DNA from: Shinella sp. WSJ-2
GTDB lineage: Bacteria; Pseudomonadota; Alphaproteobacteria; Rhizobiales; Rhizobiaceae
Direction: 5' to 3'
DNA length: 64,000 nucleotides
Assembly: GCF_003432075.1 (NCBI RefSeq)
Contig: NZ_QWBU01000004.1
Location: forward strand, 248,001 to 312,000
Positions 45,696 through 54,949 of this stretch are shown here, one piece after another. Numbering within the stretch: position 1 is the stretch's first letter; every line of letters starts with the position of its first letter. Position numbers and translations under genes: made by a program. The notes below the pieces were generated by a model, which saw nothing but the letters and a program-made list of their open reading frames with translations, made no database searches and was not told the origin of the DNA.

Positions 45696-47942
45696 ATGCG
45701 CATCACCGAAAACTTCAACGGCAACTGGCTCTTCCGCCACGGTTTCGACGCCGCCCGCGCGGGCGTGGTGCAGGAAGGCGAGACCGTGCGCCTGCCGCAC
45801 AGCGCCGTCGAGCTGCCCTATAACTATTTCGACGAAACGGAATACCAGAAGCCCTTCACCTACCAGAAGGTGCTCGACTGGCGCCCGGATTTCGAGGGCC
45901 GGGAAGTCTCGCTGGTCTTCGACGCCGCCATGGCCGACAGCGTTGTCTATCTGAACGGTAAGGAAATCATCGCTCACAAGGACGGATACACGCCCTTCAC
46001 GGCACGGCTGACGCCGCATCTGATTGAGGGCGAAAACCTCATCACCGTGAAGATCGACGGCTCCGAAAACCCGGAGATCCCGCCCTTCGGCGGCCAGATC
46101 GACTATCTCTGCTATGCCGGCATCTATCGAGACGTCTGGCTCAAGGTGGCAAGTCCCGTCTCCATCGCAAATGTGAAGATCGAGACGCCGGATGCGCTGG
46201 CCGACGCCAAGACCGTCACCGCCCGCGTCTTCCTCGCCAATCCGCAGGGTCTCGCCATCTCCGGCGCGCTCGACGCGAAAATCCGCCGCAAAGGCGGCGG
46301 CGATGTCGCGGCCAGTTCCGTTGCCATCGACGGCAACGAGGCGACGCTGACCTTCAGCGGCCTCACCGGCCTGGAGCTTTGGGATATCGACAACCCCGCC
46401 CTCTACGCCCTGTCACTGAAGCTCACCACCGCCCATGGCGAGGATGTGGTGACGCAGCGTTTCGGCTTCCGCACCGCGCAGTTCACGCCTGACGGGTTCC
46501 TGCTCAACGGCCGTCCGCTGAAGCTGCGCGGCCTCAACCGACATCAGGCCTGGCCGCATACCGGCTATGCCATGGGCCGGCGCGCGCAGGAGAAGGATGC
46601 GGACATCCTGAAACACGACCTCGCCTGCAACATCGTGCGCACCTCGCACTATCCGCAGTCGAAATGGTTCATCGAGCGTTGTGACGAGATCGGCCTGCTC
46701 TGCTTCGAGGAAATTCCCGGCTGGCAGCATATCGGCGGAGAGACCTGGCAGCAGGAATCCATCGCCAACGTGCGCCGCATGATCGAGCGCGACTGGAACC
46801 ATCCCTCGATCATCATCTGGGGCGTGCGCATCAACGAGAGCCAGGACAACCACGATTTCTACGCCGAGACGAACCGCCTCGCCCGCGAACTTGACCCGAC
46901 GCGCCAGACGGGCGGCGTGCGCTTCATCACCAATTCGGAGATGCTCGAAGACGTCTATACGATGAACGACTTCATCCTCGGCCAGGAGGAAATGCCCGGC
47001 AACAACCGCGGCCGCGTCGTGCTGCGCGACCGGGTGGAGACGACGGGCATCACCAAACCGATCCCCTACATGATCACCGAATATAACGGCCACATGTACC
47101 CGACCAAGCGCTTCGACCAGGAGCAGCGCCAGGCCGAGCACGTCACCCGCCACCTCTTGATCCTCAACGCCGTGGCCGGCGACAGCGACATTTCCGGCTC
47201 GACCGGCTGGTGCATGTTCGATTACAACACGCACAAGGATTTCGGCTCCGGCGACCGCGTCTGCTATCACGGCGTGCTGGACATGTACCGTATCCCGAAA
47301 TTCGCGGCTTTCGCCTATGCCTCGCAGGGCGATCCGGCCGACAAGGTCGTGATGCAGCCCGTAACCTTCTGGGCGCGCGGCGAGCGCAATATCGGCGGCG
47401 TGCTGCCGCTGATCATTCTCACCAACTGCGATTATGTCGAGGTGACGTTCGGCGAATGGCCGGCCAAGCGCGTCTATCCGGACAAGGAAAATTATCCGCA
47501 TCTGGCGCACCCGCCCGTCGTGCTCGATTTGCGCTCCGTCACGCCGGAGGAATTCGGCACCTGGGGCCGTGTCTGGCGCGAGGGCACCTTCACCGGCTAT
47601 GTCGACGGCAAGGCGGTGACCACCATGACGCTGCCGGCCGATCCGGTGCCGACGACACTCGAAGTCGTGGCCGACGATACGGCGCTACGCGCCGGCGAGA
47701 AGGATGCGGTGCGCGTCGTCGTGCGCGTGCTCGACCAGTGCGGCAATCTGCTACCCTACTTCGAGGAACCGGTATCGCTTGTGCTCTCCGGCCCCGGCCG
47801 CATCATCGGCCCGGCCGAGCACACGCTGAAAGGCGGCGCGACCGGTTTCTGGGTGGAGGCCGGCGACGAGAAGGGCAAGCTCTACCTGACCGTCTCGACC
47901 CGCCGTCTGCTGCCGCAGTCCATCACCTTCACCGTCAGCTGA
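45696..47942 (+). CDS. lacZ: Beta-galactosidase, glycoside hydrolase family 2
   Basis: A 748-residue GH2 enzyme: N-terminal sugar-binding domain (about 1-170), immunoglobulin-like domain (170-270), TIM barrel (270-570) and a C-terminal extension. The acid/base is Glu381 in GVRINES and the nucleophile Glu462 in ITEYNGH. There is no signal peptide, so it acts on imported substrate in the cytoplasm. It is shorter than E. coli LacZ, as usual for rhizobial enzymes. A beta-glucuronidase or another GH2 activity is possible but less likely in this operon. Confidence 0.87.
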   Translation: MRITENFNGNWLFRHGFDAARAGVVQEGETVRLPHSAVELPYNYFDETEYQKPFTYQKVLDWRPDFEGREVSLVFDAAMADSVVYLNGKEIIAHKDGYTPFTARLTPHLIEGENLITVKIDGSENPEIPPFGGQIDYLCYAGIYRDVWLKVASPVSIANVKIETPDALADAKTVTARVFLANPQGLAISGALDAKIRRKGGGDVAASSVAIDGNEATLTFSGLTGLELWDIDNPALYALSLKLTTAHGEDVVTQRFGFRTAQFTPDGFLLNGRPLKLRGLNRHQAWPHTGYAMGRRAQEKDADILKHDLACNIVRTSHYPQSKWFIERCDEIGLLCFEEIPGWQHIGGETWQQESIANVRRMIERDWNHPSIIIWGVRINESQDNHDFYAETNRLARELDPTRQTGGVRFITNSEMLEDVYTMNDFILGQEEMPGNNRGRVVLRDRVETTGITKPIPYMITEYNGHMYPTKRFDQEQRQAEHVTRHLLILNAVAGDSDISGSTGWCMFDYNTHKDFGSGDRVCYHGVLDMYRIPKFAAFAYASQGDPADKVVMQPVTFWARGERNIGGVLPLIILTNCDYVEVTFGEWPAKRVYPDKENYPHLAHPPVVLDLRSVTPEEFGTWGRVWREGTFTGYVDGKAVTTMTLPADPVPTTLEVVADDTALRAGEKDAVRVVVRVLDQCGNLLPYFEEPVSLVLSGPGRIIGPAEHTLKGGATGFWVEAGDEKGKLYLTVSTRRLLPQSITFTVS

Positions 47943-47952
47943 GATTGAGCCC

Positions 47953-49041
47953 ATGGCCGATGTTCGCCTTACCGACATTCGCAAGCGTTTCGGCTCCCTT
48001 GAGATCATCAAGGGCGTCGACCTCTCGATCACGACGGGGGAATTCGTCGTCTTCGTCGGCCCGTCGGGCTGCGGAAAATCGACGCTGCTGCGCATGATCG
48101 CCGGCCTGGAGGACATCACCTCCGGCGAGCTGACCATCGGCGGCACGGTCATGAACGATGTCGATCCGTCGAAGCGCGGCATCGCCATGGTGTTCCAGTC
48201 CTATGCGCTCTATCCGCATATGACGGTGCGCGAGAACATGGGTTTCGCGCTGAAATTTGCCGGCATGGCCAAGGACGAGATCGAGCGGCGCGTCAACGAT
48301 GCAGCCCGCATTCTTGAACTCGGCCCGCTGATGGAGCGGAAGCCGAAGGCGCTTTCCGGCGGCCAGCGCCAGCGCGTCGCCATCGGCCGCGCCATCGTGC
48401 GCAATCCCGATGTCTTCCTCTTCGACGAACCGTTGTCGAACCTCGACGCGGAACTGCGCGTCCACATGCGCGTCGAGATCGCCAAGCTGCACAAGACGCT
48501 GAAATCGACCATCATCTACGTGACCCACGACCAGGTCGAGGCGATGACGCTCGCCGACAAGATCGTCGTGCTGCGCGCCGGTATCGTCGAGCAGGTCGGC
48601 GCGCCCCTTGATCTCTACGACGATCCCAACAACATCTTCGTCGCCGGCTTTATCGGCTCGCCACGCATGAACTTTTTGAAGGCCCGCGTGGACGCCACCG
48701 ACGCCGGATACGTCACGGTCGCCTTGATCAACCAGCCCGACGTGAAACTCAGCCTTCCCATCCAATCGAGCACAGCGAAACCCGGTGACGAGGTCAGCCT
48801 CGGAGTTCGCCCGGAGCATTTCCGGCCGGCCGGCCGGGGCGATGCGGATCTGGTGCTCGATGTCGATGTAGCCGAACATCTCGGCAATACCAGCTATGTC
48901 TACGCCAATGTCTCGCCGGACGAGCGCATCATCGTCGAGCACGAGGGTTTTCGCGGCGCCGACAACCGCGACCGGCTGACTGTCGGCCTTTCCGCCGGCA
49001 CATCCTTCCTCTTCGACAGCGCAGGCATCCGCATCCGCTGA
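47953..49041 (+). CDS. lacK: Lactose ABC transporter ATP-binding protein
   Basis: A 362-residue MalK/UgpC-type ATPase. Walker A is GPSGCGKST near residue 37, the signature LSGGQRQRVAIGRAI near 134, Walker B VFLFDEPLSNLD near 155, and a C-terminal TOBE regulatory domain follows residue 235. It closes the lac operon 10 bases after lacZ. ATPases of this kind can serve several CUT1 transporters. Confidence 0.9.
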   Translation: MADVRLTDIRKRFGSLEIIKGVDLSITTGEFVVFVGPSGCGKSTLLRMIAGLEDITSGELTIGGTVMNDVDPSKRGIAMVFQSYALYPHMTVRENMGFALKFAGMAKDEIERRVNDAARILELGPLMERKPKALSGGQRQRVAIGRAIVRNPDVFLFDEPLSNLDAELRVHMRVEIAKLHKTLKSTIIYVTHDQVEAMTLADKIVVLRAGIVEQVGAPLDLYDDPNNIFVAGFIGSPRMNFLKARVDATDAGYVTVALINQPDVKLSLPIQSSTAKPGDEVSLGVRPEHFRPAGRGDADLVLDVDVAEHLGNTSYVYANVSPDERIIVEHEGFRGADNRDRLTVGLSAGTSFLFDSAGIRIR

Positions 49042-49078
49042 CGCCTGCGACAGCTCGCCACGCCGCATCGCCGGCTTG

Positions 49079-49094
49079 TTTGACCAAAGTCAAA
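49079..49094. promoter_or_regulatory. FNR/CRP-family box upstream of the pseudoazurin gene
   Basis: TTTGAC-CAAA-GTCAAA is a perfect palindrome with the N4 spacing of FNR-type boxes (TTGAT-N4-ATCAA) and the TTGAC half-site common for FnrL, NnrR or DNR proteins. It lies 69 bases before the start codon, so it probably sits near -40 of the promoter. Oxygen- or NO-dependent activation is expected. Confidence 0.7.
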
Positions 49095-49163
49095 GAAGGC
49101 GGTCCCTCGCGGGCCTATCCCTTGCGCATGAACGATTGACGTTCGTCAGCAAGGAGAATTCCA

Positions 49164-49610
49164 GTGCGTATCATGGCAAAGAGCATCGTCGGCGCAGCGG
49201 CAGTCCTTTTCACGCTCGCCCTTCCCGCCGGTGCGGAAGATTTTGAAGTGCACATGCTCAACAAGGGTGCTGCGGGCGCCATGGTGTTCGAGCCCGCCTT
49301 CGTGAAGGTCGCCCCCGGCGATACGGTCACTTTCATCCCCACGGACAAGGGCCACAATGTCGAAACGATCAAGGACTTCATCCCCGCGGGCGCGGAAGCC
49401 TTCAAGAGCAAGATGAACGAGACCTACAAGGTCACTTTCGACAAGCCCGGCGCCTATGGCGTGAAGTGCACGCCGCATGTCGGCATGGGCATGGTGGGCC
49501 TTGTCGTCGTCGGCGACGCGCCGGCCAACCTCAACGCCATCAAGACCGGCAAGCTGCCGAAGAAGGCCCGCGAACGCCTCGACGCCGCCATCGCTGCCGC
49601 CGGCCTCTAA
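49164..49610 (+). CDS. Pseudoazurin, periplasmic blue copper protein
   Basis: A 148-residue precursor with a signal peptide cut after PAGA. The GTG at 49164 has AAGGAG 7 bases upstream; an ATG at 49173 is too far. The copper ligands are His64, Cys102, His105 and Met110, which become 40, 78, 81 and 86 in the mature protein, exactly the pseudoazurin numbering. It carries electrons to nitrite reductase, nitrous oxide reductase or related periplasmic enzymes. No denitrification genes are nearby. The FNR-type box upstream fits anaerobic use. Confidence 0.92.
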   Translation: MRIMAKSIVGAAAVLFTLALPAGAEDFEVHMLNKGAAGAMVFEPAFVKVAPGDTVTFIPTDKGHNVETIKDFIPAGAEAFKSKMNETYKVTFDKPGAYGVKCTPHVGMGMVGLVVVGDAPANLNAIKTGKLPKKARERLDAAIAAAGL

Positions 49611-50023
49611 GCAGGCTCGACGAGATTGCCGGCCGCAGCGACGATAGCGGCCGGCAACGGCAGGGATTGCCGCGCGGCAAGGTCGAAATAGACCGAGACC
49701 GCCAGCAGCTCCGCGCAGAGCACTCCATCCACCTTGTTCGTCAGCCTATGCCGCGTGGTGAGCGACGTGCGCCCCACCTTCACCACGGAAGAATGGATTT
49801 CGAACAGGCTGCCCACCGGCAATTCCTGGCGGAAATCGATCTCGTAGCGGCGATCCGCCCAGCCTTCCCTGCGATCCCGGATCCAGTCCGCCGAATAGCC
49901 GGCCGCGGCCATCAGGTGCCAGGACGATTGGTCGAAGGCTGCGATATAATATTGCACGTTCATGTGGCCCATCGCATCGCATTGCGCGGGATAGACCACA
50001 CCCTGATAGGTCAGAAGCGGCAC
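49607..50023 (-). CDS. Acyl-CoA thioesterase, 4-hydroxybenzoyl-CoA thioesterase type
   Basis: A 138-residue hotdog-fold protein. The GTG at 50023 has AAAGGAGG 7 bases upstream. [19 protein letters not shown] near residue 14 is the 4HBT catalytic segment. It is convergent with and overlaps the pseudoazurin gene by 4 bases, and is divergent from the LysR gene. In rhizobial genomes such genes often stand beside carnitine or beta-keto acid breakdown, and a BKACE gene is 2.6 kb away. The substrate is unknown. Confidence 0.78.
   Translation of the reverse strand: MPLLTYQGVVYPAQCDAMGHMNVQYYIAAFDQSSWHLMAAAGYSADWIRDRREGWADRRYEIDFRQELPVGSLFEIHSSVVKVGRTSLTTRHRLTNKVDGVLCAELLAVSVYFDLAARQSLPLPAAIVAAAGNLVEPA
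49626..49657. repeat. Perfect 11-bp inverted repeat at the pseudoazurin/thioesterase junction
   Basis: TTGCCGGCCGC (49626-49636) and GCGGCCGGCAA (49647-49657) pair perfectly. It lies 16 bases past the pseudoazurin stop but inside the last codons of the thioesterase gene. It may end or protect the pseudoazurin message; there is no T tract. Confidence 0.4.
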
Positions 50024-50106
50024 GGCAAACCTCCTTTGCCCGTCATGGGACTTTGATGCCGGATCGCACCATGCAATAGCTTTCTCCGAGAGCATAGTTT
50101 TGGGGA

Positions 50107-51069
50107 ATGATACGCATGGCCCGGCAAAGACGGCGTTTCGTCTGGGAAATCGACTGGAACCTGCTGCGCACCTTCATGGTGATCGTGCAGGAGCGCGGGC
50201 TGACGGCAGCCGGCGAAAAACTTTCCTTGAAGCAGCCGACGGTGAGCAATGCGCTGAAGCGGCTCGAAACCCACATGGACAGCCGGCTGATCGAGCGCAA
50301 CGCCTCGCATTTCGCCGTCACGCCGGCCGGCCAGCGGCTCTACAGCGAATGCGTCGCGCTGTTCGATATCGTTTCCGGCCTGCCGCAGCAGATGGAGGAG
50401 CAGCCGGGCGACCTGACGGGGCATATCGAGATCGCGCTCGCCAGCCACGTCGTCTGCCCGATCCTCGACGAGGCGCTGGCCGCCTACCACCGCGCCTTTC
50501 CGCAGGTCACGCTGTCGCTTTCCGTCGCCTCCAGCAATGACGTGGTGGCAGCCGTGCTGAACCGCGACGTCTGCTTCGGCATCTGCCTGATGCAGGAGCG
50601 CCATCCGCGGCTGGAATACGACGTGCTGTTCCGCGAAACCTTCGGCTACTTCTGCGGCAGGCGGCATCCTTTGTTCGGCGTGAAGGACCTGCCGATCTCC
50701 GCCCTGCGGCAGGAGCCCTATGTCTCCTTCAAGACGGACCAGATGTCCGGCGCGCTCTGGCCGGTGGCGCTGCTGCGCCAGCAAGAGGGTTTCGAGGGCC
50801 AGACCGTCGGCACCTCCTCGAACCTCGAGGAGGTCAAGCGGCTGATCATCGCCGGCTTCGGCTTCGGGCCGCTGCCGATCCATGTCGTCGAAGAAGACGT
50901 GCGCGCCGGCCGCCTCTGGCGCCTGCCGCCTTACGAGAACACGCCCGTCATCGACGTGCATGTCGTCTATGACGGTGCCGCCCGCCGCAGCCGGGCCGAG
51001 AACCTCCTTTTGGCGGAGCTGCGCCAGGCGATTGCGACGATCCCCTTCGAGCAACGGACCTACCTTTAA
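50107..51069 (+). CDS. LysR-family regulator
   Basis: A 320-residue LysR regulator. The winged helix lies at about residues 15-75 (LLRTFMVIVQERGLTAAGEKL, then QPTVSNALKRLE) and the effector domain follows from 100. It is divergent from the thioesterase and convergent, with a 4-base stop overlap, with the amidohydrolase that ends the amine operon. Regulation of one of these is likely. The alternative start at 50116 is equally possible. Confidence 0.83.
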   Translation: MIRMARQRRRFVWEIDWNLLRTFMVIVQERGLTAAGEKLSLKQPTVSNALKRLETHMDSRLIERNASHFAVTPAGQRLYSECVALFDIVSGLPQQMEEQPGDLTGHIEIALASHVVCPILDEALAAYHRAFPQVTLSLSVASSNDVVAAVLNRDVCFGICLMQERHPRLEYDVLFRETFGYFCGRRHPLFGVKDLPISALRQEPYVSFKTDQMSGALWPVALLRQQEGFEGQTVGTSSNLEEVKRLIIAGFGFGPLPIHVVEEDVRAGRLWRLPPYENTPVIDVHVVYDGAARRSRAENLLLAELRQAIATIPFEQRTYL

Positions 51070-52091
51070 GCCGTCGTGCCGAAACCGGTGAGGAAAGCCG
51101 TCAGGTTGTCGCCGAGTTCGTCGCAGAGATAGCCGCCCTCCTGCACGATGACCGTCGGCAGCCGGAGCGTCGCGATCGCCTCGGCGATGCGGGCGAAGCC
51201 GGGCGTCGAGACCGAGAGGCCGCCGAACGGATCCTTCTCGAAGGCATCGAGGCCAAGCGCCACGACCAGCGCATCCGGCGAAAACGCCTCGATACGGCGG
51301 ATCGCGGCTGCAAGCGCTTCGAGATAGACGGCATCGCCGGATTTGCGGGCGAGCGGCAGGTTGAGATTGTAGCCGAGACCAAGCCCCTCGCCGCGCTCGT
51401 CCGCATGGCCCCAGAAGAACGGGTAGAAGCGTACCGGGTCGGCATGGATCGACACGGTCAGCACATCGGCCCGCTCGTAGAACATGCCCTGCGTACCGTT
51501 GCCGTGATGCAAGTCGACATCGAGGATGGCGACGCGTTTTGCCTGTTGCAGCAGGTGCTGCGCGGCGATGCCGGAATTATTGAAGAAGCAGAAGCCGCCG
51601 GCAACATCACGGAAGGCGTGGTGACCCGGCGGGCGGCAAAGCGCGTAGGACCAGGCGTCGCCGGCCATGACGGCTTCGGCGGCCGAAACGGCGGTCGAGG
51701 CGCTCCAGCAGGCGCTTTCCCAGGTGTGTTCGGAGATCGGGCAGGACGTATCGGCCATGTGATAGCCAGCCTGCCCGACGGCGGAGGCGGGATAGCTGCC
51801 GGTGCGGGCGATGGGATGGATGTTGGGGATGACCTCCGCCGACGCGCCCTCGATATATTGCCAGCGCTCATAGATGCGGCGCAGGAAGTCGAGATATTCC
51901 GGCGTGTGCACGGCCGAAACAGGGCCGAGGCCATGGTCCTTCGGGCGCAGGATTTCCGTGCCCGCAGCCCTGGCGCCGGCGAGCAGACGCTCGACGCGCT
52001 CCGGCTGTTCCGGGTTCGGCTGCGGCGCCCCGCTCGATAGGAAGAAGCTCGGGTCGTGACGCTTCTGTTCTTCGGCAAAAAAGGTCTTCAT
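51066..52091 (-). CDS. Acetylpolyamine amidohydrolase, histone-deacetylase family
   Basis: A 341-residue zinc amidohydrolase, the length typical of bacterial acetylpolyamine amidohydrolases. The active-site His pair is in CRPPGHHAF (157 and 158). Zinc ligands are Asp193 and His195 in DVDLHHGNG, and Asp282 in GLDAFEKDPFG; GGY near the end supplies the transition-state Tyr. It should deacetylate N-acetylated polyamines or related acetyl-amino compounds. It is the last of the eight-gene operon and overlaps the GNAT gene. Confidence 0.85.
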   Translation of the reverse strand: MKTFFAEEQKRHDPSFFLSSGAPQPNPEQPERVERLLAGARAAGTEILRPKDHGLGPVSAVHTPEYLDFLRRIYERWQYIEGASAEVIPNIHPIARTGSYPASAVGQAGYHMADTSCPISEHTWESACWSASTAVSAAEAVMAGDAWSYALCRPPGHHAFRDVAGGFCFFNNSGIAAQHLLQQAKRVAILDVDLHHGNGTQGMFYERADVLTVSIHADPVRFYPFFWGHADERGEGLGLGYNLNLPLARKSGDAVYLEALAAAIRRIEAFSPDALVVALGLDAFEKDPFGGLSVSTPGFARIAEAIATLRLPTVIVQEGGYLCDELGDNLTAFLTGFGTTA

Positions 52092-52585
52092 GTCTTGTCC
52101 TCACCGGCGAAGGCGTCGAAATCCGCGCCCTTGATCATGTGGATCAGCTCATCGCGGGAATGGCGGATGCCGATCCGGTCGTAAAAGGCCTGCGCCCTCG
52201 GGTTCTCGACATCGACCGAGAGGCGCATGTAACGCGCGCCCTTCTCCCGGCCGCGCCTTGCGACGGCATGCAGAAGCCGCTCGCCGATGCGCCGGCCGCG
52301 GAAGGCATCGGCGACGAAGAGGTCCTGCACATAGATGCCGGGCGTGCCCATCCAGGTCGAAAAGCTAGGGAATGTCAGGCAGAGGCCGGCGAAGGCAGCG
52401 CCATCCGTCTCTGCGATCAGCACTTCGAAGGCCGGCACGGCCCCAAAGCCGTAATGCCTGATATCCTCGACCGTCGAAACGAATTTCGGCCCCGCCTTCA
52501 TGTCCTCGGCCATCACGCGCAAGGCCGCGTGAATGGTCTCGGCATCATCGACGGCAGCGGGCCTTATCCGGATTTCATCCTGCAT
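52088..52585 (-). CDS. GNAT acetyltransferase, spermidine/diamine-acetyltransferase-like
   Basis: A 165-residue GNAT enzyme. GIYVQDLFVADAFRGRRIGERLL near residues 84-106 resembles diamine (SSAT-like) acetyltransferases, although the acetyl-CoA motif is RGRRIG, not the usual RGRGIG. The C-terminal ENPRAQAFYDRIG is canonical. An acetyltransferase and a deacetylase side by side suggest acetylation is part of the pathway or its control. Confidence 0.78.
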   Translation of the reverse strand: MQDEIRIRPAAVDDAETIHAALRVMAEDMKAGPKFVSTVEDIRHYGFGAVPAFEVLIAETDGAAFAGLCLTFPSFSTWMGTPGIYVQDLFVADAFRGRRIGERLLHAVARRGREKGARYMRLSVDVENPRAQAFYDRIGIRHSRDELIHMIKGADFDAFAGEDKT

Positions 52586-52594
52586 GGTGTCTCC

Positions 52595-53524
52595 TCAGAA
52601 TGCGACGCGATCGCCGCCCTTGAGGCCGAGCATAGCGCGCGCCTCATCCGGCGTCGCGACCTCAAGCGACAGGCCTTCGAGGATCGCGCGGATGCGGCGC
52701 ACCTGCACGGCGTTGGAGGTGGCAAGCTCGCGGCCATCGAACAGGCTGTCCTCCAACCCGACGCGCACGCTGCCGCCCATGGTCGCGGCCATGGTGATCA
52801 TCGGCGTCTGCTTGCGGCCGGCGGCCAGCACCGAGAAGCGATAATCGTCACCGAACAGCTTGTCGGCGATGCGCTTCATATGCATGAGGTTCTCCGGATC
52901 GGCCCCGATGCCGCCGAGGATGCCGAGCACGAACTGGATGAAAGGCGTGCCCGGTATCAGGCCACGATCGCGAAAATGCGCGAGCGTGTAGAGATGGCCG
53001 ACATCGTAGCATTCAAATTCGAAGCGCGTGCCGCAGCCCTCGCCGAGGCGCTTCAGGATCGTCTCGATATCACCGAACGTGTTGCGGAAGATCGTGTTGC
53101 GCGTCGCCTCCAGAAGCTCTGGCTCCCAGGCATGGTGCCAGTCGCGCGGCCGGTCGAGCATGGGGTAGAGACCGAAATTCATCGAGCCCATGTTGAGCGA
53201 GCACATTTCCGGCTCGGCCGCGAGCGCCGCCGCCATGCGGTCCTCCAGTGTCATCAGCGAGGAGCCGCCGGTGGTGATGTTGATCACCGCATCGCTCGCC
53301 TGCTTGATCACGGGAAGGAAACGCATGAAGGTTTTCGGATCGGCCGTCGGGCGGCCGTTTTCCGGGTCGCGGGCGTGCAGGTGCAGAATCGAGGCGCCGG
53401 CCTGCGCCGCCTCGATGGCCTGCGCGGCGATATCCTCCGGCGTGTAGGGTAGATGCGGTGACATGGAGGGCGTATGCACCGAGCCCGTCACGGCGCAGGT
53501 GATGATGACCTTCTTGGATTTCAT
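52595..53524 (-). CDS. Beta-keto acid cleavage enzyme (BKACE, DUF849)
   Basis: A 309-residue BKACE protein. VIITCAVTGSVHTPSMSP at the N-terminus and the zinc histidines in LHLHARDPENG are diagnostic. BKACE enzymes condense a beta-keto acid with acetyl-CoA to give acetoacetate and a new CoA ester; the first known member cleaves 3-keto-5-aminohexanoate. Another known substrate is dehydrocarnitine. The ATG at 53524 gives the normal start. Downstream of a class III aminotransferase it may cleave the beta-keto acid made from a beta-amino acid. Confidence 0.87.
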   Translation of the reverse strand: MKSKKVIITCAVTGSVHTPSMSPHLPYTPEDIAAQAIEAAQAGASILHLHARDPENGRPTADPKTFMRFLPVIKQASDAVINITTGGSSLMTLEDRMAAALAAEPEMCSLNMGSMNFGLYPMLDRPRDWHHAWEPELLEATRNTIFRNTFGDIETILKRLGEGCGTRFEFECYDVGHLYTLAHFRDRGLIPGTPFIQFVLGILGGIGADPENLMHMKRIADKLFGDDYRFSVLAAGRKQTPMITMAATMGGSVRVGLEDSLFDGRELATSNAVQVRRIRAILEGLSLEVATPDEARAMLGLKGGDRVAF

Positions 53525-53534
53525 GGCCCGCCCC

Positions 53535-54905
53535 TTATTTCCGCACCGGCAGCGACAGCTCGCCGGCAAGCTGCGCCAGCGTCGCATCAAGGATCGCCAC
53601 GATCTCGCCGACCTGTTCCTGCGTCGTGATCATCGGCGGGCAGACGAGGAAATGGTCGCCCTCCACACCACCGCGCGTGCGGCGGGAATAGATGATCAGG
53701 CCGCGCTCATAGGCGATATCGACGACGCGCTGGTGGGCGTCGAGCGCCTTGGGCAACGGCGCCATGGTCTCGCGATCCGAGACGAATTCGGCGGCGAGCA
53801 GCAAGCCCTTGCCGCGCACGTCGCCGATGAAGGGATAACGCTCCGCCAATCCTTCCAGTTCGGCCTTCATCAGGTCGCCGATGCGGCTGGCGTTGCCGAG
53901 CAGATCCTGCCGCTCGATCTCGTCGAGCACGGCAAGGCCCGCGGCGCAGGCCAGCGGATTGCCGGCATAGGTATAGCCGTGGGCGAAGCCACCGCGGTCG
54001 AGCACGGGCTTGACCAGCTTCGAATGGGCGATCATCGCGCCGAGCGGGCAATAGCCGGCGCCAAGGCCCTTGGAGAGCGCGATGATGTCAGGCCGGCAGT
54101 TCCAGTGGTCGCCCCCGAGATAGCGGCCGGTGCGGCCCGCCCCGCTCATCACCTCGTCATGGATCAGCAGGATGCCGTATTTGTCGCAGATCTCGCGGAT
54201 GCGCGGATAGTAGCTGTCGGGTGCTACCAGCGCACCGGTGGAGGCGCCGCCGATCGGCTCCATGATGAAGGCGAGCACGCTTTCGGCCCCCTCCTCCAGG
54301 ATTTTCTCCTCGAGCATGTCGGCATAACGCAGCCCGCGCTCTTCCATCGAAAAATTGTCGCGGTCGAGATAGGTGGTCGGGGCCTTGATGTGCGGCATGT
54401 CGCGCAGCATCGGCAGGAAAGGCTTTTTCAGCGCATCGTAGCCGGTGACGGCGAGCGCGCCGAGCGTCGAGCCGTGATAGGAGGGGAAGCGCGAGATGAC
54501 CTTCCAGCGCTCCGGCTGATCGGTGGCGAGCGCCCATTGCCGGGCGAGCTTCAGGCAGGATTCCACCGCCTCCGAACCGCCGGAGACGAAGAACACCCGG
54601 TCAAGCCCCTCGGGCATATGGCCGGCGAGCCGGCGCGCCAGGTCTTCCGCCGGCTGGTTTTCGAAATGCAGGCGATAGGCGAAGGTCGCCTTGTCCATCT
54701 GCCGCTTCATGGCGTCGAGCACATTGCGGTTGGAATGGCCGATATTGACGACCATGGCGCCGCTGGAGCCATCGATGACCTTCCGGCCATGCTCGTCCCA
54801 GATATAGATGCCCTCGGCGCGGTCGGCGAGCGGCCGGCGCATGCGGGACTGGTAGAAGAGGTGCGATGCCGGGCGTTCACCGGGCGCAGTCGATTGCTGG
54901 CTCAT
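53535..54905 (-). CDS. Class III aminotransferase of the amine operon
   Basis: A 456-residue PLP enzyme. SGGSEAVESCLKLARQW, HGSTLGALAVTG, LIHDEVMSGAGRTG and the PLP lysine in ALSKGLGAGYCPLGA are present. It lies 44 bases after the ABC ATPase and 10 bases before the BKACE gene. Its amino donor is unknown. The neighbours suggest an amine, or a beta-amino acid whose product is a beta-keto acid. Confidence 0.85.
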   Translation of the reverse strand: MSQQSTAPGERPASHLFYQSRMRRPLADRAEGIYIWDEHGRKVIDGSSGAMVVNIGHSNRNVLDAMKRQMDKATFAYRLHFENQPAEDLARRLAGHMPEGLDRVFFVSGGSEAVESCLKLARQWALATDQPERWKVISRFPSYHGSTLGALAVTGYDALKKPFLPMLRDMPHIKAPTTYLDRDNFSMEERGLRYADMLEEKILEEGAESVLAFIMEPIGGASTGALVAPDSYYPRIREICDKYGILLIHDEVMSGAGRTGRYLGGDHWNCRPDIIALSKGLGAGYCPLGAMIAHSKLVKPVLDRGGFAHGYTYAGNPLACAAGLAVLDEIERQDLLGNASRIGDLMKAELEGLAERYPFIGDVRGKGLLLAAEFVSDRETMAPLPKALDAHQRVVDIAYERGLIIYSRRTRGGVEGDHFLVCPPMITTQEQVGEIVAILDATLAQLAGELSLPVRK

Positions 54906-54949
54906 GATCGATCCATTGAAAAAGACAAAATTGAGCGGCCGGAGACAGT

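Noticed and set aside
44818-45724. Leftward frames opposite lacG
   Set aside because: They are antisense to a clear permease frame and are His/Asp/Arg-rich shadows.
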